Of a stretch of DNA of 64,000 nucleotides, positions 22,698 to 31,515 are shown one piece after another. The stretch's first letter is position 1; every line of letters starts with the position of its first letter. A program made the position numbers and the translations under genes. Source of the stretch: Curtobacterium herbarum (GTDB taxonomy: Bacteria; Actinomycetota; Actinomycetes; Actinomycetales; Microbacteriaceae); assembly GCF_016907335.1 (NCBI RefSeq), contig NZ_JAFBBT010000001.1, positions 248,001 to 312,000 of the forward strand, written 5' to 3'. The notes beneath the pieces are model-generated. The model ran no database searches and had not been told where the DNA came from. It saw only the letters and a program-made list of their open reading frames with translations.

Positions 22698-23066
22698 TTG
22701 CCTACCATCCAGCAGCTCGTTCGCAAGGGTCGCACGCCGAAGGTCGTCAAGACCAAGGCGCCGGCACTGAAGGCGAACCCCCAGCAGCGTGGCGTGTGCA
22801 CCCGCGTGTACACCACCACCCCGAAGAAGCCGAACTCCGCCCTGCGCAAGGTCGCTCGTGTGAAGCTCTCGAACGGCACCGAGGTCACGGCCTACATCCC
22901 CGGTGAGGGCCACAACCTCCAGGAGCACTCGATGGTGCTCGTCCGCGGCGGTCGTGTGAAGGACCTCCCGGGTGTGCGCTACAAGATCATCCGCGGTGCC
23001 CTGGACACCCAGGCCGTCAAGAACCGTAAGCAGGCTCGTAGCCGCTACGGTGCGAAGAAGGGTTGA
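22698..23066 (+). CDS. rpsL: 30S ribosomal protein S12
   Basis: Decoding-centre protein of the small subunit, 122 residues, opening with the conserved [11 protein letters not shown]. The streptomycin-related lysines in [10 protein letters not shown] and in [11 protein letters not shown] are wild type, so no streptomycin-resistance change is visible. TTG start, chosen from AGGAGA at 22688-22693 and the conserved N-terminus. First gene of the str operon; rpsG follows after five bases. Confidence 0.98.
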   Translation: MPTIQQLVRKGRTPKVVKTKAPALKANPQQRGVCTRVYTTTPKKPNSALRKVARVKLSNGTEVTAYIPGEGHNLQEHSMVLVRGGRVKDLPGVRYKIIRGALDTQAVKNRKQARSRYGAKKG

Positions 23067-23071
23067 GTTAG

Positions 23072-23542
23072 ATGCCTCGTAAGGGTCCCGCCCCGAAACG
23101 CCCCGTCGTCGCCGATCCGGTCTACGGCGCCCCCGTCGTCAGCCAGCTCGTCAACAAGATCCTCCTCGACGGCAAGAAGGGCCTCGCCGAGCGCATCGTC
23201 TACGACGCGCTCGAAGGTGTCTCGTCGAAGAACGGCCAGGACGCCGTCGTCACGCTGAAGAAGGCGCTCGACAACGTCCGTCCGACCCTCGAGGTCCGCA
23301 GCCGCCGCGTCGGTGGCTCGACCTACCAGGTGCCCGTCGAGGTCAAGCCGCACCGCGCGAACACCCTCGCGCTCCGCTGGCTCACCTCGTACGCCAAGGG
23401 CCGTCGCGAGAAGACGATGACCGAGCGTCTCATGAACGAGATCCTCGACGCGTCGAACGGTCTCGGTGCCGCGGTCAAGCGCCGCGAGGACACCCACAAG
23501 ATGGCCGAGTCGAACAAGGCCTTCGCGCACTACCGCTGGTAG
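23072..23542 (+). CDS. rpsG: 30S ribosomal protein S7
   Basis: Assembly-initiating protein of the 30S head, 156 residues, the usual length. Conserved [35 protein letters not shown] start and the [12 protein letters not shown] and AHYRW end motifs are present. The Shine-Dalgarno is weak, in keeping with translational coupling to rpsL five bases upstream. A long hairpin separates it from fusA. Confidence 0.98.
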   Translation: MPRKGPAPKRPVVADPVYGAPVVSQLVNKILLDGKKGLAERIVYDALEGVSSKNGQDAVVTLKKALDNVRPTLEVRSRRVGGSTYQVPVEVKPHRANTLALRWLTSYAKGRREKTMTERLMNEILDASNGLGAAVKRREDTHKMAESNKAFAHYRW

Positions 23543-23552
23543 TCATCAGGCA

Positions 23553-23593
23553 CCGTCCGGGTGTCTCGGCCAAGAGCCGCGGCACCCGGACGG
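23553..23593 (+). promoter_or_regulatory. rpsG-fusA intercistronic hairpin
   Basis: CCGTCCGGGTG (23553-23563) pairs perfectly with CACCCGGACGG (23583-23593); an inner CGGC/GCCG pair shortens the loop. With no U tract it is more likely an attenuation or processing structure than a full terminator, since fusA follows 37 bases later with its own GGAGGA. Confidence 0.55.
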
Positions 23594-23629
23594 CCGCCAC
23601 CCTCTCCTACAACTCTCCCGGAGGAACCT

Positions 23630-25747
23630 GTGGCACAGGACGTGCTCACCGACCTGAACAAGGTCCGCAACATCGGCATCATGGCGCACATCGATGCCGG
23701 CAAGACCACGACGACCGAGCGCATCCTGTTCTACACGGGCATCACGCACAAGATCGGTGAGGTCCACGACGGCGCTGCCACGATGGACTGGATGGCGCAG
23801 GAGCAGGAACGCGGCATCACGATCACGTCGGCCGCGACGACCTGCTTCTGGGACAACAACCAGATCAACATCATCGACACCCCGGGTCACGTGGACTTCA
23901 CGGTCGAGGTGGAGCGTTCGCTCCGCGTCCTCGACGGTGCCGTCGCCGTCTTCGACGGCAAGGAGGGCGTCGAGCCCCAGTCCGAGACCGTGTGGCGTCA
24001 GGCGGACAAGTACAACGTCCCGCGCATCTGCTTCGTCAACAAGATGGACAAGCTCGGCGCTGACTTCTACTACACCGTCGACACCATCGTGAACCGCCTC
24101 GGCGCGGAGCCCCTCGTGCTCCAGCTGCCGATCGGTGCCGAGAGCTCCTTCGAGGGCATCGTCGACCTGGTCGAGATGCGTGCCCTGACGTGGCGCGGCG
24201 ACGCCAAGGGTGACGTCGAGATGGGTGCGAAGTACACCATCGAGGAGATCCCGGCCGACCTGGCCGACCGTGCCGCCGAGTACCGCGAGAAGCTCATCGA
24301 GCGCGTGGCCGAGGCGGACGACGTCCTCATGGAGCGCTACCTCGACGGTGACACCGACTTCTCGGTCGCCGAGATCAAGGCGGCCATCCGTGCCCTCACG
24401 GTGAGCAGCACGCTCTACCCGATCCTCTGCGGCTCGGCGTTCAAGAACCGTGGCGTGCAGCCGATGCTCGACGCGGTCATCGACTACCTCCCCTCGCCCC
24501 TCGACGTCCCGCCGATGATCGGCCACGACGTCAAGGACGAAGAGGTCGAGATCATCCGCAAGCCGGAGTCCTCCGAGCCCTTCTCGGCGCTCGCGTTCAA
24601 GGTCGCGGTGCACCCGTTCTTCGGTCGCCTCACCTACGTCCGCGTGTACTCCGGTCACATCGACTCCGGTGCTCAGGTCATCAACTCGACCAAGGGCAAG
24701 AAGGAGCGCATCGGCAAGATCTTCCAGATGCACTCCAACAAGGAGAACCCGGTCGACTCGGTCACCGCCGGTCACATCTACGCGGTCATCGGCCTCAAGG
24801 ACACGACCACGGGTGACACCCTGTGCGACCCGTCGAACCAGGTCGTCCTCGAGTCGATGACGTTCCCGGAGCCGGTCATCGAGGTCGCCATCGAGCCGAA
24901 CACGAAGGCCGACCAGGAGAAGCTCTCGGTCGCCATCCAGAAGCTCGCTGAAGAGGACCCGACGTTCCGCGTCGAGCAGAACGCCGAGACCGGTCAGACG
25001 ACGATCAAGGGCATGGGCGAGCTCCACCTCGACATCCTCGTCGACCGCATGAAGCGCGAGTTCAAGGTCGAGGCGAACGTCGGCAAGCCGCAGGTGGCCT
25101 ACCGCGAGACCCTGACCAAGGTCGTCGAGCGCTACGACTACACCCACAAGAAGCAGACCGGTGGTTCCGGTCAGTTCGCGAAGGTGCAGATCGCGCTCGA
25201 GCCGATGCCCGTCACCGCCGAGAAGGTGTACGAGTTCGTGAACGGCGTGACCGGTGGTCGCGTCCCGCGCGAGTACATCCCCTCGGTCGACGCCGGCATC
25301 CAGGACGCGATGCAGGTCGGCGTGCTCGCCGGCTTCCCGACCGTCGGTGTCAAGGCGACCCTCAAGGACGGCGCGGCGCACGACGTCGACTCGTCCGAGA
25401 TGGCGTTCAAGATCGCCGGCTCGATCGCGTACAAGGAAGCGGCTCGCAAGGCCGGTCCGGTGCTGCTCGAGCCGATCATGGCCGTCGAGGTCCGTACGCC
25501 CGAGGAGTACATGGGCGACGTCATCGGTGACCTGAACTCGCGTCGTGGGCAGATCTCCGAGATGACGGATGCGTCCGGCGTCAAGGTGGTCCGCGCAAGC
25601 GTCCCGCTGTCCGAGATGTTCGGCTACGTGGGCGACCTGCGCTCCAAGACCTCTGGACGTGCTGTCTTCTCCATGGTGTTCGAGACCTACAACGAGGTCC
25701 CGCGCAACGTGGCAGACGAGATCATCCAGAAGAGCACCGGGGCCTGA
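23630..25747 (+). CDS. fusA: elongation factor G
   Basis: Translocation GTPase, 705 residues, typical length. G1 motif [20 protein letters not shown]3 DTPGHVDF, G4 NKMDKLGA; domains II-V follow, including the domain [18 protein letters not shown] region. The GTG at 23630 was preferred to the upstream in-frame start at 23561 because it follows GGAGGA (23620-23625) and gives the conserved [20 protein letters not shown] start; the upstream extension would read through the intercistronic hairpin. No classic fusidic-acid resistance change was looked for residue by residue. Confidence 0.98.
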   Translation: MAQDVLTDLNKVRNIGIMAHIDAGKTTTTERILFYTGITHKIGEVHDGAATMDWMAQEQERGITITSAATTCFWDNNQINIIDTPGHVDFTVEVERSLRVLDGAVAVFDGKEGVEPQSETVWRQADKYNVPRICFVNKMDKLGADFYYTVDTIVNRLGAEPLVLQLPIGAESSFEGIVDLVEMRALTWRGDAKGDVEMGAKYTIEEIPADLADRAAEYREKLIERVAEADDVLMERYLDGDTDFSVAEIKAAIRALTVSSTLYPILCGSAFKNRGVQPMLDAVIDYLPSPLDVPPMIGHDVKDEEVEIIRKPESSEPFSALAFKVAVHPFFGRLTYVRVYSGHIDSGAQVINSTKGKKERIGKIFQMHSNKENPVDSVTAGHIYAVIGLKDTTTGDTLCDPSNQVVLESMTFPEPVIEVAIEPNTKADQEKLSVAIQKLAEEDPTFRVEQNAETGQTTIKGMGELHLDILVDRMKREFKVEANVGKPQVAYRETLTKVVERYDYTHKKQTGGSGQFAKVQIALEPMPVTAEKVYEFVNGVTGGRVPREYIPSVDAGIQDAMQVGVLAGFPTVGVKATLKDGAAHDVDSSEMAFKIAGSIAYKEAARKAGPVLLEPIMAVEVRTPEEYMGDVIGDLNSRRGQISEMTDASGVKVVRASVPLSEMFGYVGDLRSKTSGRAVFSMVFETYNEVPRNVADEIIQKSTGA

Positions 25748-25767
25748 CGCTCCCGCGTCATCCCCAG

Positions 25768-25796
25768 GCGAGGGTGCCCGGCGACGGGCCCCTCGC
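25768..25796 (+). promoter_or_regulatory. fusA-tuf intercistronic hairpin
   Basis: GCGAGGG plus GCCC pair with GGGC plus CCCTCGC around a six-base loop, with one bulged T. It may reduce read-through so that tuf can be expressed separately. A second small hairpin (CAGGACC/GGTCCTG) lies in the tuf leader at about 25841-25859. A tuf promoter may lie near TTAAAGTAGATAC (25803-25815) but has no clear -35. Confidence 0.45.
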
Positions 25797-25894
25797 CACC
25801 AGTTAAAGTAGATACACACAACCGCGCGCCAACAGCGCAGGACCGACCAGGTCCTGCCGGGGGCGACGCATCCGAGTCCTGAGGAGGACCCACA

Positions 25895-27082
25895 GTGGCC
25901 AAGGCCAAGTTCGAGCGGACCAAGCCGCACGTCAACATCGGAACCATCGGTCACGTCGACCACGGCAAGACCACGCTCACGGCGGCGATCACCAAGGTTC
26001 TGCACGACCAGTACCCGGACCTCAACGAGGCCCGCGACTTCGCGCAGATCGACAACGCTCCCGAAGAGCGCCAGCGCGGCATCACGATCAACATCTCGCA
26101 CGTCGAGTACCAGACGGAGAAGCGCCACTACGCGCACGTCGACGCTCCTGGTCACGCCGACTACGTGAAGAACATGATCACCGGTGCGGCCCAGATGGAC
26201 GGCGCGATCCTCGTGGTCGCCGCCACCGACGGCCCGATGCCCCAGACGCGTGAGCACGTGCTGCTCGCCCGCCAGGTCGGCGTCCCGTACATCGTCGTCG
26301 CGCTGAACAAGTCCGACATGGTGGACGACGAGGAGATCCTGGAGCTCGTCGAGCTCGAGGTCCGCGAGCTCCTCGGCTCGCAGGAGTTCGACGAGGACGC
26401 CCCCGTCGTGCAGGTCTCGGCGCTCAAGGCGCTCGAGGGCGACGAGAAGTGGGTCAAGTCCGTCCAGGACCTGATGGCCGCCGTCGACGAGAACGTCCCG
26501 GACCCGGTGCGCGCCACCGACCAGCCGTTCCTCATGCCGATCGAGGACGTCTTCACGATCACCGGTCGTGGCACCGTCGTCACCGGTCGCGTCGAGCGTG
26601 GCGAGCTGGACCTCAACTCCGAGGTCGAGATCGTCGGCATCAAGGCGACCCAGAAGACCACGGTCACGGGCATCGAGATGTTCCGCAAGCTGCTGGACAA
26701 GGCAGTCGCCGGTGACAACACCGGTCTGCTCATCCGTGGCCTCAAGCGCGAAGACGTCGAGCGCGGCCAGGTCGTCGTGAAGCCGGGTTCGGTCACGCCG
26801 CACACCGAGTTCAAGGCGAACGCGTACATCCTGAACAAGGAAGAGGGCGGTCGTCACAACCCGTTCTACGCGAACTACCGCCCGCAGTTCTACTTCCGCA
26901 CCACGGACGTCACCGGCGTCATCACGCTGCCCGAGGGCACCGAGATGGTCATGCCCGGTGACACCGTCGCCATGACGGTCGAGCTGATCCAGCCGATCGC
27001 CATGGAAGAGGGCCTGCGTTTCGCCATCCGTGAGGGTGGCCGCACGGTCGGTGCCGGCACGGTCGAGACGATCGTCAAGTAA
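25895..27082 (+). CDS. tuf: elongation factor Tu
   Basis: Aminoacyl-tRNA delivery GTPase, 395 residues. G1 [18 protein letters not shown], switch [14 protein letters not shown]3 DAPGHADY and G4 NKSDM are all intact; domain II ([18 protein letters not shown]) and domain III ([10 protein letters not shown]) follow. GTG start after GAGGAGGA. Last gene of the str operon, followed by a UUCG-loop terminator. Confidence 0.99.
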   Translation: MAKAKFERTKPHVNIGTIGHVDHGKTTLTAAITKVLHDQYPDLNEARDFAQIDNAPEERQRGITINISHVEYQTEKRHYAHVDAPGHADYVKNMITGAAQMDGAILVVAATDGPMPQTREHVLLARQVGVPYIVVALNKSDMVDDEEILELVELEVRELLGSQEFDEDAPVVQVSALKALEGDEKWVKSVQDLMAAVDENVPDPVRATDQPFLMPIEDVFTITGRGTVVTGRVERGELDLNSEVEIVGIKATQKTTVTGIEMFRKLLDKAVAGDNTGLLIRGLKREDVERGQVVVKPGSVTPHTEFKANAYILNKEEGGRHNPFYANYRPQFYFRTTDVTGVITLPEGTEMVMPGDTVAMTVELIQPIAMEEGLRFAIREGGRTVGAGTVETIVK

Positions 27083-27100
27083 CTCCGGTCACCTGCGAGA

Positions 27101-27130
27101 GCGGGGTCGGGCCTTCGGGCCCGGCCCCGC
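27101..27130 (+). terminator. tuf terminator hairpin
   Basis: 13-bp stem (GCGGGGTCGGGCC with GGCCCGGCCCCGC, one T-G pair) closed by a TTCG tetraloop, 18 bases after the tuf stop, followed by TTCCGTCTG. The descending arm is part of the tandem array at 27121. Confidence 0.85.
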
Positions 27131-27199
27131 TTCCGTCTGCCCGGCCCCGCTTCCGTCTGCCCGGCCCGCTTCCGTCTGCCCGACCCCGCTTCCGTCTGC
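27121..27199. repeat. four tandem copies of a 20-bp unit containing the terminator's 3' arm
   Basis: The unit CCGGCCCCGCTTCCGTCTGC occurs at 27121-27140 and 27141-27160, then as a 19-base variant at 27161-27179 (one C lost) and as CCGACCCCGC... at 27180-27199. The first copy is the descending arm of the tuf terminator, so the array offers up to four alternative partners for the single ascending arm. It lies in non-coding DNA between tuf and the topoisomerase gene. Confidence 0.9.
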
Positions 27200-27274
27200 G
27201 CGGTCCGAGCCAGCACGCGCACCGGGGGACGTTCCTGCTCCGCCGGACAGCCCCGATGGTGTTGCATCGGCCAG

Positions 27275-28252
27275 GTGACACGTCTCCGCCGTTCCTCGAC
27301 CAAGGGTCGTGGGTACCACCGTCTCCGCAGCGGCACGGGTTTCTCGTACAAGGACCCGTACGGCTCGACCGTGTCCGACCCAGCGGTCCGGAAGCGGCTC
27401 GAGGACCTCGTGATCCCGCCGGCCTGGGACGAGGTCTGGATATCCCCGTACGAGAACGGGCACATCCTGGCGACCGGGATCGACGGTGCCGGACGCCGCC
27501 AGTACATGTACCACCCGTCCTGGCGTGACCGGATGGACAAGATCAAGTACGACCGCGCACTCGGGTTGGCCGAGTCGTTGCCCGGTGCCCGTCGGATGGT
27601 GACCCAGGACCTCCGCCGTCCGGAGCCCGACCGTCGCCGAGCGCTGGCCGCCGCGTTCCGGATGCTCGACCAGGGGTCGCTCCGCGTCGGGTCCGAGCGC
27701 TACGCCACCGAGCACGGCAGCCACGGCCTGTCCACGCTCCTGTGCACGCACGCCCACGTCTCGGGCGACGACATCGAGCTCGAGTTCCCCGGCAAGAGCC
27801 ACCAGGCGTGGTCGTCGACGATCCACGACGCCGACCTGGCACGTGTCCTGGTCGGCATGAAGCGTCGGGGTCCGAACGCCCGCCTGCTCTCGTTCCGCGA
27901 GCGTCGCGGCGACGACTGGGAGCCGGTGACGGCCGAGGACATCAACGCGTACGTCAAGGAGCGCGCGGGGGAGGACTTCACCGCGAAGGACTTCCGGACA
28001 CTGCACGGCACGGTCGCGGCTGCCGTGGACCTGGCCGAGACGGGAGTCCTGTCGAGCCAGGCGAAGCGGAAGAAGGCGATCTCCCATGCGGTCAAGGCCG
28101 CGAGCGAGGTCCTGGGCAACACACCGACCGTCGCCAGACAGAGTTACATCGACCCCAGGCTGCTCGACGCGTACGAACACGGCGAGACGATCGACCCCGA
28201 ACGGCTGCACGCGGCCGAGTCCGAAGTCCGGGCGCTGCTCTACCGACAATGA
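27275..28252 (+). CDS. DNA topoisomerase IB (poxvirus-like)
   Basis: Relaxes supercoils by transient 3'-phosphotyrosyl cleavage. 325 residues, typical for the bacterial family. The N-terminal clamp (YMYHPSWRDRMDKIKYDRA) is followed by the catalytic domain with LRVGSERYATEHGSHGLSTL, FRTLHGTVAAA and the nucleophile tyrosine in TVARQSYIDPRLLDAY near the C-terminus. GTG start; no good Shine-Dalgarno, so the exact start is uncertain. Such enzymes are scattered in actinobacteria and are non-essential accessories. It precedes the DarT-like gene in the same direction. Confidence 0.9.
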   Translation: MTRLRRSSTKGRGYHRLRSGTGFSYKDPYGSTVSDPAVRKRLEDLVIPPAWDEVWISPYENGHILATGIDGAGRRQYMYHPSWRDRMDKIKYDRALGLAESLPGARRMVTQDLRRPEPDRRRALAAAFRMLDQGSLRVGSERYATEHGSHGLSTLLCTHAHVSGDDIELEFPGKSHQAWSSTIHDADLARVLVGMKRRGPNARLLSFRERRGDDWEPVTAEDINAYVKERAGEDFTAKDFRTLHGTVAAAVDLAETGVLSSQAKRKKAISHAVKAASEVLGNTPTVARQSYIDPRLLDAYEHGETIDPERLHAAESEVRALLYRQ

Positions 28253-28350
28253 CGCGGTGGCGGAGTGAACGGTCGTCGGCGGTGCCGGGATGACGTAGCG
28301 TTGGTGGTCGTGCCCGCCCACCCCACGAGGCACGGAAGGACCCATCAGTC

Positions 28351-29148
28351 GTGACCGACGAGTGCATCCACGGTTTCCCCATCGAACTCTGCGACATCTG
28401 CTCCCCACGGCAGCGTGATCCGGAGGACATCATCAAGACCCCGACGCCGCGTCGGAGCCGCGTGACGACGTCGCTGCGGTCCACCCCGTCGACGCCCGGC
28501 GGCAAGGTCCCCGCGCAGGTGCTGCCGGCGACCCGCGACTTCGCGGCGCTGCGCGCCCACCACGTCACACACATCGACAACCTCGCCGCGATCGTCGCCG
28601 AGGGTGCCGTCCTGGCGTCCGACCAGGTGACGCCGGTCGTCGACGTCAGCTCCGCCGCCACCCGGGAGGCCCGTGGTGCGGCCACCGCACCCGACGGTTC
28701 CAGCGTGGCCGGCCACGTGCCGTTCACCCTCTCGCCGGACGCACGCCGCTGGGACGAGCTCCGCTCCGGCGCCGAGGAGGACCGCTGGTCGGACGCAGCC
28801 CGGCGCACGCGGGCGACCGAGTTCGTCGTCCTGGTGGTCCCCACGACCGCATTCGGAGCGTCCGTGATCCTGGCGGACACCGACGCGGACGACCCGGACG
28901 TGCGGTTCGCCGTCGGCCCGGACGCGGCGACCAACCTGCTCCGTCGTACCGACATCACCGACCCGTCGATGCACGGCGTGGAGCTGCTCGCCGGCCCGCG
29001 TGTGCCGCTGTCGTCGGTCGCCCTGGTCGGCGTGCCGAACGACCGGGTCCGCCAGCAGGTGAAGGCGGTGTTCGCCGAACAGGGCGGTCCCGCGCCGCGC
29101 GTCGCGGTGTTCCCGCCGTGGTTCGTCCCGCCGCTGCCCGAGGACTGA
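28351..29148 (+). CDS. DarT-like (DUF4433) ADP-ribosyltransferase with N-terminal Cys/His motif
   Basis: 265 residues. From about residue 60 it resembles DarT, the NAD-dependent enzyme that ADP-ribosylates thymidine in single-stranded DNA: HHVTHIDNLAAIVAEGAVL (70-88), HVPFTLSPDARRWDEL (122-137) and GVELLAGPRVPL (209-220), where E211 falls at the place of the DarT catalytic Glu. The first 60 residues are extra: C5-x-H7 ... C14-x2-C17 (a possible zinc knuckle) and a basic Ser/Thr/Pro linker. GTG start after GGAAGGA (28334-28340); TAGCGT at 28296 may be its -10. No DarG macrodomain antitoxin lies next to it. Substrate and activity are inferred from the family only. Confidence 0.72.
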   Translation: MTDECIHGFPIELCDICSPRQRDPEDIIKTPTPRRSRVTTSLRSTPSTPGGKVPAQVLPATRDFAALRAHHVTHIDNLAAIVAEGAVLASDQVTPVVDVSSAATREARGAATAPDGSSVAGHVPFTLSPDARRWDELRSGAEEDRWSDAARRTRATEFVVLVVPTTAFGASVILADTDADDPDVRFAVGPDAATNLLRRTDITDPSMHGVELLAGPRVPLSSVALVGVPNDRVRQQVKAVFAEQGGPAPRVAVFPPWFVPPLPED

Positions 29149-29160
29149 TCCCCGGACGTG

Positions 29161-29200
29161 CAGAACGCCCCGGACCGCACGTGCGGTCCGGGGCGTTCTG
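29161..29200. terminator. 40-bp perfect palindrome between convergent genes
   Basis: 20+20 perfect inverted repeat (arm CAGAACGCCCCGGACCGCAC) 12 bases after the DarT-like stop and 39 bases before the minus-strand methyltransferase stop. Its symmetry makes it a likely bidirectional terminator. Short direct repeats of GCGTGCTGG follow at 29201-29219. Confidence 0.8.
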
Positions 29201-29239
29201 GCGTGCTGGTGCGTGCTGGCGCGTTCTCGCGTAGCGGCG

Positions 29240-30037
29240 TCAGGCGCTGCGGCGGCTGCGGGCGTAGAGGACGATGCCGGCGACGACCGACACGTTGAGC
29301 GACTCGACCCGACTGTCGATGGGGACCGAGACGGTGTCCGCCGCGAGGTCCTGCAGCACGTCGGACGCGCCGGTCTTCTCCGCGCCGAGCAGCAGCGCGA
29401 CGTCGCCCTCGAGTGCGCCGAGCGACTCGGGCGACAGCGACCCGTCCATGTCCACGTCGACCACCCGCAGTCCGGACTCGCCGAGCCACCGGGCGACCCG
29501 CTCCCGGGTCTCGAGCAGCACGGGCAGCGAGAACACGTGGCCCCGGCTCGCCCGGACGACGCGCCGGTCGGCGATGGTCGGCAGGTCGCTGTCGACCAGG
29601 ACGACCCCGCGTGCGCCGAGACCGACGGCGGTGCGGACGATGGCGCCGATGTTGCCGACGATCTTCACCCCGTCCAGGACCAGCACGTCGCCCGTGCCCT
29701 CGGCCAGCGCGGAGAACCGCGCGGGTGCCGGGATGTTCGCGACCCCGAAGACCTTCGGCCGCTTCTCACTGCGGAACACCTTGGTCAGCACGGCCGGCTC
29801 GACGAGCCGCACGGTCACGCCGAGCTCGGCGCAGAGGGCAGCCAGGTCGCCCGGGAACTCCCGCGTGGACTCGCCGTAGACCTCGACGAACCGGACACCG
29901 GCACGGAGGGCCTGCACAAGCGGTTCCTGGTCCTCGACGATCGCGGTCCGGACCGTGCCGCGCGCGGGCTTGGCGAGGTCGCTGAGCCGCTGGACGGCCG
30001 GGTCGGAGGGGTCGGCGAGCACATCGAGATCGGGCAT
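29240..30037 (-). CDS. tsnR: TsnR/NshR-like 23S rRNA 2'-O-methyltransferase (SPOUT)
   Basis: 265 residues, close to the about 269 of the Streptomyces thiostrepton-resistance methylase, and similar along its whole length from memory of that protein: N-terminal DPSDPAVQRLSDLAKPAR, EDQEPLVQALRAGVRFVEVYG, and the SAM-binding trefoil-knot core with VLVLDGVKIVGNIGAIVRTA, LGAEKTGASD and VESLNVSVVAGIVLYARSRR. TsnR methylates the 2'-O of A1067 in 23S rRNA and blocks thiostrepton-type antibiotics. The family call is strong, the exact target is inferred. It has a leaderless TAGCCT promoter, and is divergent from the S10 operon. Confidence 0.85.
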   Translation of the reverse strand: MPDLDVLADPSDPAVQRLSDLAKPARGTVRTAIVEDQEPLVQALRAGVRFVEVYGESTREFPGDLAALCAELGVTVRLVEPAVLTKVFRSEKRPKVFGVANIPAPARFSALAEGTGDVLVLDGVKIVGNIGAIVRTAVGLGARGVVLVDSDLPTIADRRVVRASRGHVFSLPVLLETRERVARWLGESGLRVVDVDMDGSLSPESLGALEGDVALLLGAEKTGASDVLQDLAADTVSVPIDSRVESLNVSVVAGIVLYARSRRSA

Positions 30038-30043
30038 GCGCGA

Positions 30044-30049
30044 AGGCTA
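30044..30049 (-). promoter_or_regulatory. -10 element of the TsnR-like gene (leaderless)
   Basis: On the minus strand TAGCCT is followed by six bases and then the ATG. With no room for a leader, the mRNA is probably leaderless. No clear -35. Confidence 0.5.
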
Positions 30050-30536
30050 GCAGCGGCGCTCCGCCGGCCCGGCGGCGACCGGTCCGGCGGGCGTGAGCAG
30101 CGCCTCCAGGTCGGTTCCGGACCCCTTCCGGAGGCGGGCCGGGAGGCGTGTGGCCAGCCCCGCGACACGCCGCGCAGATCGCGACACGCCCGGGTTGCAC
30201 GGAAGCGGGGCCTATGGGAGACTTGTCCGGTTCCGAAGTTCCGCGGGTGTTCGCGCCCGTGGGGTCACTGCTCTGACAGTGCACAACCCCCTTGTTCAGC
30301 AGGGCTGGGTTGGGCCGCAGGCAGCAGAACACGATCGACATCCGCCAGCACCTCGGTGCGCGGGTGACGACATGCCCACGCGTGTGCCCCGGGTACTCGC
30401 GCGGTTGACAGGAGAACAGCGGTCATCCCCTGCGGTGGAGCCGGTGGTTCACGTAAACAGCCGGGCACGCGAGAGCGGAGCCCCGGCGGCGTCAGGCGGC
30501 CTGCGGGTGCGCGGCGCAGAGAGGACAGGAAAACAC
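30050..30536. promoter_or_regulatory. divergent control region and long S10-operon leader
   Basis: No gene is seen. Two 11-bp direct repeats CGCGACACGCC (30161-30171, 30180-30190), with a degenerate inverted copy near 30145, lie just upstream of TTGCAC (30195-30200), which with a 17-base spacer and GAGACT (30218-30223) is the best S10-operon promoter candidate. The resulting leader of about 310 bases contains hairpins CGGGTG-TTCG-CGCCCG near 30244 and GGGGTCACTG/CAGTG...ACCCC near 30260-30292. Such a leader could serve autoregulation by a ribosomal protein, as L4 does in E. coli; this is inference. Confidence 0.45.
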
Positions 30537-30845
30537 ATGGCGGGACAGAAGATCCGCATCCGGCTCAAGTCGTACGACCACGAGGTCATCGACACGTCGG
30601 CCCGGAAGATCGTCGACACGGTGACCCGTGCCGGTGCAACTGTGGTCGGCCCGGTGCCGCTCCCCACCGAGAAGAACGTGATCCCCGTGATCCGTTCCCC
30701 TCACAAGTACAAGGACTCGCGCGAGCACTTCGAGAAGCGCACGCACAAGCGGGTCATCGACATCGTCGACCCGACGCCGAAGGCCGTCGACTCGCTCATG
30801 CGTCTCGACCTCCCGGCCGACGTCAACATCGAGATCAAGCTGTAA
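30537..30845 (+). CDS. rpsJ: 30S ribosomal protein S10
   Basis: 102 residues, exact family length, opening [24 protein letters not shown]. In addition to its place in the 30S head it is the NusE antitermination factor. The ATG follows GAGGACAGGA; the longer frame from 30093 lies in the leader. First gene of the S10 operon. Confidence 0.98.
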   Translation: MAGQKIRIRLKSYDHEVIDTSARKIVDTVTRAGATVVGPVPLPTEKNVIPVIRSPHKYKDSREHFEKRTHKRVIDIVDPTPKAVDSLMRLDLPADVNIEIKL

Positions 30846-30859
30846 GGGGGCTGGAACTC

Positions 30860-31513
30860 ATGGCGAACTCAACCAAGACCGTCAAGGGCCTCCTCGGCAA
30901 GAAGCTCGGGATGACCCAGGTGTGGGACGAGAACAACAAGTTCATCCCCGTCACCGTGATCGAGGTCGGCCCGAACGTGGTCACCCAGATCCGCAACATC
31001 GAGCGCGACGGCTACGAGGCGATCCAGATCGCCGCGGGCCAGATCGACCCCCGCAAGGTGAACAAGCCGGCCGCTGGCCACTTCGAGGCCGCCGGTGTCA
31101 CGCCGCGTCGCACCCTCACCGAGATCCGCACGAACGACTCCGCGGAGTACTCGCTCGGTCAGGAGCTGACCGTCGACACGTTCGAGGCCGGCCAGAAGGT
31201 CGACGTCGTCGGCACCAGCAAGGGCAAGGGCTTCGCCGGTGTCATGAAGCGTCACAACTTCGCCGGTGTCTCCGCCTCGCACGGTTCGCACCGCAACCAC
31301 CGCAAGCCCGGTTCGATCGGCGCCTCCTCGACCCCGTCGCGTGTCTTCAAGGGCATGCGCATGGCCGGTCGTATGGGTGGCGACCGCGTGACCGTCCTCA
31401 ACCTCACGGTCCACGCCGTCGACGCCGAGAAGGGTCTGCTGCTCGTCAAGGGCGCCGTCCCCGGTGCTCGTGGCCGTTCCGTCTTCGTCCGCACCGCCGT
31501 GAAGGGTAAGTGA
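30860..31513 (+). CDS. rplC: 50S ribosomal protein L3
   Basis: 217 residues; conserved [17 protein letters not shown] start and the central loop region [30 protein letters not shown] that approaches the peptidyl-transferase centre. One of the primary 23S rRNA binders. Overlaps or abuts the rplD start (GTGATCATGG). Confidence 0.98.
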   Translation: MANSTKTVKGLLGKKLGMTQVWDENNKFIPVTVIEVGPNVVTQIRNIERDGYEAIQIAAGQIDPRKVNKPAAGHFEAAGVTPRRTLTEIRTNDSAEYSLGQELTVDTFEAGQKVDVVGTSKGKGFAGVMKRHNFAGVSASHGSHRNHRKPGSIGASSTPSRVFKGMRMAGRMGGDRVTVLNLTVHAVDAEKGLLLVKGAVPGARGRSVFVRTAVKGK

Positions 31514-31515
31514 TC

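Noticed and set aside
22800..22990. Streptomycin-resistance substitutions in S12
   Set aside because: The [10 protein letters not shown] and GRVKDLPG motifs carry the usual lysines and proline.
27121..27199. CRISPR-like array after tuf
   Set aside because: Units are contiguous with no spacers, only 20 bases long, and no cas gene is near. The arrays at 43276 and 48358 fail for the same reason.
28253..29239. A DarG-type antitoxin beside the DarT-like gene
   Set aside because: Neither neighbour has a macrodomain; the upstream gene is topoisomerase IB and the downstream one a SPOUT methylase.
30405..30410. Perfect TTGACA as an S10-operon promoter
   Set aside because: Seventeen bases on there is CCCTGC, not a TAnnnT -10, so the upstream TTGCAC/GAGACT pair is a better though still weak candidate.
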